Assembly (NCBI GenBank): GCA_949316495.1
Contig: OX439004.1
Span: forward strand, 42,270,447 to 42,334,446
Direction: 5' to 3'
Length of the DNA stretch: 64,000 nucleotides
Source: Amphiduros pacificus
Taxonomy: Eukaryota; Annelida; Polychaeta; Phyllodocida; Hesionidae
Position numbers and translations under genes: made by a program. This document shows positions 62,427 to 64,000 of the stretch, one piece after another. Every line of letters starts with the position of its first letter. Positions within the stretch are counted from its first letter, which is position 1. The notes beneath the pieces are model-generated. The model saw nothing but the letters and a program-made list of their open reading frames with translations, searched no databases and had not been told where the DNA came from.

Positions 62427-64000
62427 GACTACATCTAGACTACCTCATCACAATGTAGGTAGTCATACTGACCAGCCTTCTAGCTGCATGGACTACTTAC
62501 TGACTAGATATTGACTACATCTAGACTACCTCATCACAATGTAGGTAGTCATACTGACCAGCCTTCTAGCTGCATGGACTACTTACTGACTAGATATTGA
62601 CTACATCTAGACTACCTCATCACAATGTAGGTAGTCATACTGACCAGTCTTCTAGCTGCATGGACTACTTACTGACTAGATATTGACTACATCTAGACTA
62701 CCTCATCACAATGTAGGTAGTCATACTGACCAGTCTTCTAGCTGCATGGACTACTTACTGACTAGATATTGACTACATCTAGACTACCTCATCACAATGT
62801 AGGTAGTCATACTGACCAGTCTTCTAGCTGCATGGACTACTTACTGACTAGATATTGACTACATCTAGACTACCTCATCACAATGTAGGTAGTCATACTG
62901 ACCAGTCTTCTAGCTGCATGGACTACTTACTGACTAGATATTGACTACATCTAGACTACCTCATCACAATGTAGGTAGTCATACTGACCAGTCTTCTAGC
63001 TGCATGGACTACTTACTGACTAGATATTGACTACATCTAGACTACCTCATCACAATGTAGGTAGTCATACTGACCAGCCTTCTAGCTGCATGGACTACTT
63101 ACTGACTAGATATTGACTACATCTAGACTACCTCATCACAATGTAGGTAGTCATACTGACCAGTCTTCTAGCTGCATGGACTACTTACTGACTAGATATT
63201 GACTACATCTAGACTACCTCATCACAATGTAGGTAGTCATACTGACCAGTCTTCTAGCTGCATGGACTACTTACTGACTAGATATTGACTACATCTAGAC
63301 TACCTCATCACAATGTAGGTAGTCATACTGACCAGTCTTCTAGCTGCATGGACTACTTACTGACTAGATATTGACTACATCTAGACTACCTCATCACAAT
63401 GTAGGTAGTCATACTGACCAGTCTTCTAGCTGCATGGACTACTTACTGACTAGATATTGACTACATCTAGACTACCTCATCACAATGTAGGTAGTCATAC
63501 TGACCAGTCTTCTAGCTGCATGGACTACTTACTGACTAGATATTGACTACATCTAGACTACCTCATCACAATGTAGGTAGTCATACTGACCAGCCTTCTA
63601 GCTGCATGGACTACTTACTGACTAGATATTGACTACATCTAGACTACCTCATCACAATGTAGGTAGTCATACTGACCAGCCTTCTAGCTGCATGGACTAC
63701 TTACTGACTAGATATTGACTACATCTAGACTACCTCATCACAATGTAGGTAGTCATACTGACCAGCCTTCTAGCTGCATGGACTACTTACTGACTAGATA
63801 TTGACTACATCTAGACTACCTCATCACAATGTAGGTAGTCATACTGACCAGCCTTCTAGCTGCATGGACTACTTACTGACTAGATATTGACTACATCTAG
63901 ACTACCTCATCACAATGTAGGTAGTCATACTGACCAGTCTTCTAGCTGCATGGACTACTTACTGACTAGATATTGACTACATCTAGACTACCTCATCACA
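62427..64000. repeat. 86-bp satellite array, at least 18 copies, continues past window
   Basis: The unit begins GACTACATCTAGACTACC, and unit starts fall every 86 bp (62427, 62513, 62599...). The units are almost identical; the main variation is C or T in CCAGYCTTCTAG. Each unit holds an inverted repeat GACTACCT...AGGTAGTC with an 11-bp spacer, and GACTAC occurs three times. The array has not ended at 64000. Confidence 0.97.

Noticed and set aside
62427-64000. Regular direct repeats as a possible CRISPR array
   Set aside because: The whole 86-bp unit repeats and there are no unique spacers; the context is eukaryotic.

Overview
The window looks like a piece of a repeat-rich animal genome, most likely a marine invertebrate such as a mollusc or amphioxus-like animal. 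The signs are short GT-AG introns, several LINE clades, tRNA-derived SINEs, a Helentron, a Penelope-like remnant with a hammerhead ribozyme, and minisatellite arrays. I cannot name the species. No bacterial operon, CRISPR array or rRNA is visible.

Host genes are few and all lie on the minus strand. Two tandem copies of a cytosolic sulfotransferase (SULT) gene sit in a diverged segmental duplication: copy 1 at 1-2546 is cut by the window edge, and copy 2 at 22909-26230 is complete in two exons (291 aa). A three-exon NmrA-like (NMRAL1/HSCARG-type) gene lies at 43081-44767 (312 aa). A three-exon gene of unknown function (182 aa) is predicted at 57097-57894.

Region by region: 1-3.0 kb is SULT copy 1 with old LINE fragments in its intron. 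3.0-20.2 kb is a pile of nested LINEs of one CR1/L2-like family with (TTA)n tails, plus a solo LTR, an RT-RNase H LINE and SINEs. 22.9-27.4 kb is SULT copy 2. 27.7-29.06 kb is a separate LINE reverse transcriptase. 29.3-35.5 kb is a second near-full-length LINE of the first family. 35.6-41.3 kb holds retroelement fragments, a GIY-YIG remnant of a Penelope-like element, a C2H2 reading frame and a hammerhead ribozyme. 43-44.8 kb is the NmrA-like gene. 46.4-54.4 kb is an apparently intact Helentron (rolling-circle DNA transposon). 58.8-60.75 kb is a tandem-repeat element ending in a strong hairpin. 62.43-64 kb is an 86-bp satellite that runs off the window.

The most interesting signals are in the LINE family and the Helentron. 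The LINE ORF1 proteins combine coiled coil, an SGNH-like middle domain and a KH RNA-binding domain, with a CCCH zinc finger in two of three copies. The presumed 5' leaders of the two longest copies carry arrays of small hairpins whose loop is constant while the stems change in a compensatory way (loop ACC[A/G]CC at 29.4 kb, five hairpins; loop CGTAA at 8.6-8.9 kb, seven hairpins). This suggests an element-encoded RNA-protein recognition system. The Helentron reads, through six exons with consistent phases, as one 2440-aa protein: Ulp1-like protease, 21-aa charged repeats, zinc region, HUH Rep, PIF1 helicase and an AP-type endonuclease. One intron falls inside the HUH motif and one exon is only 30 nt.
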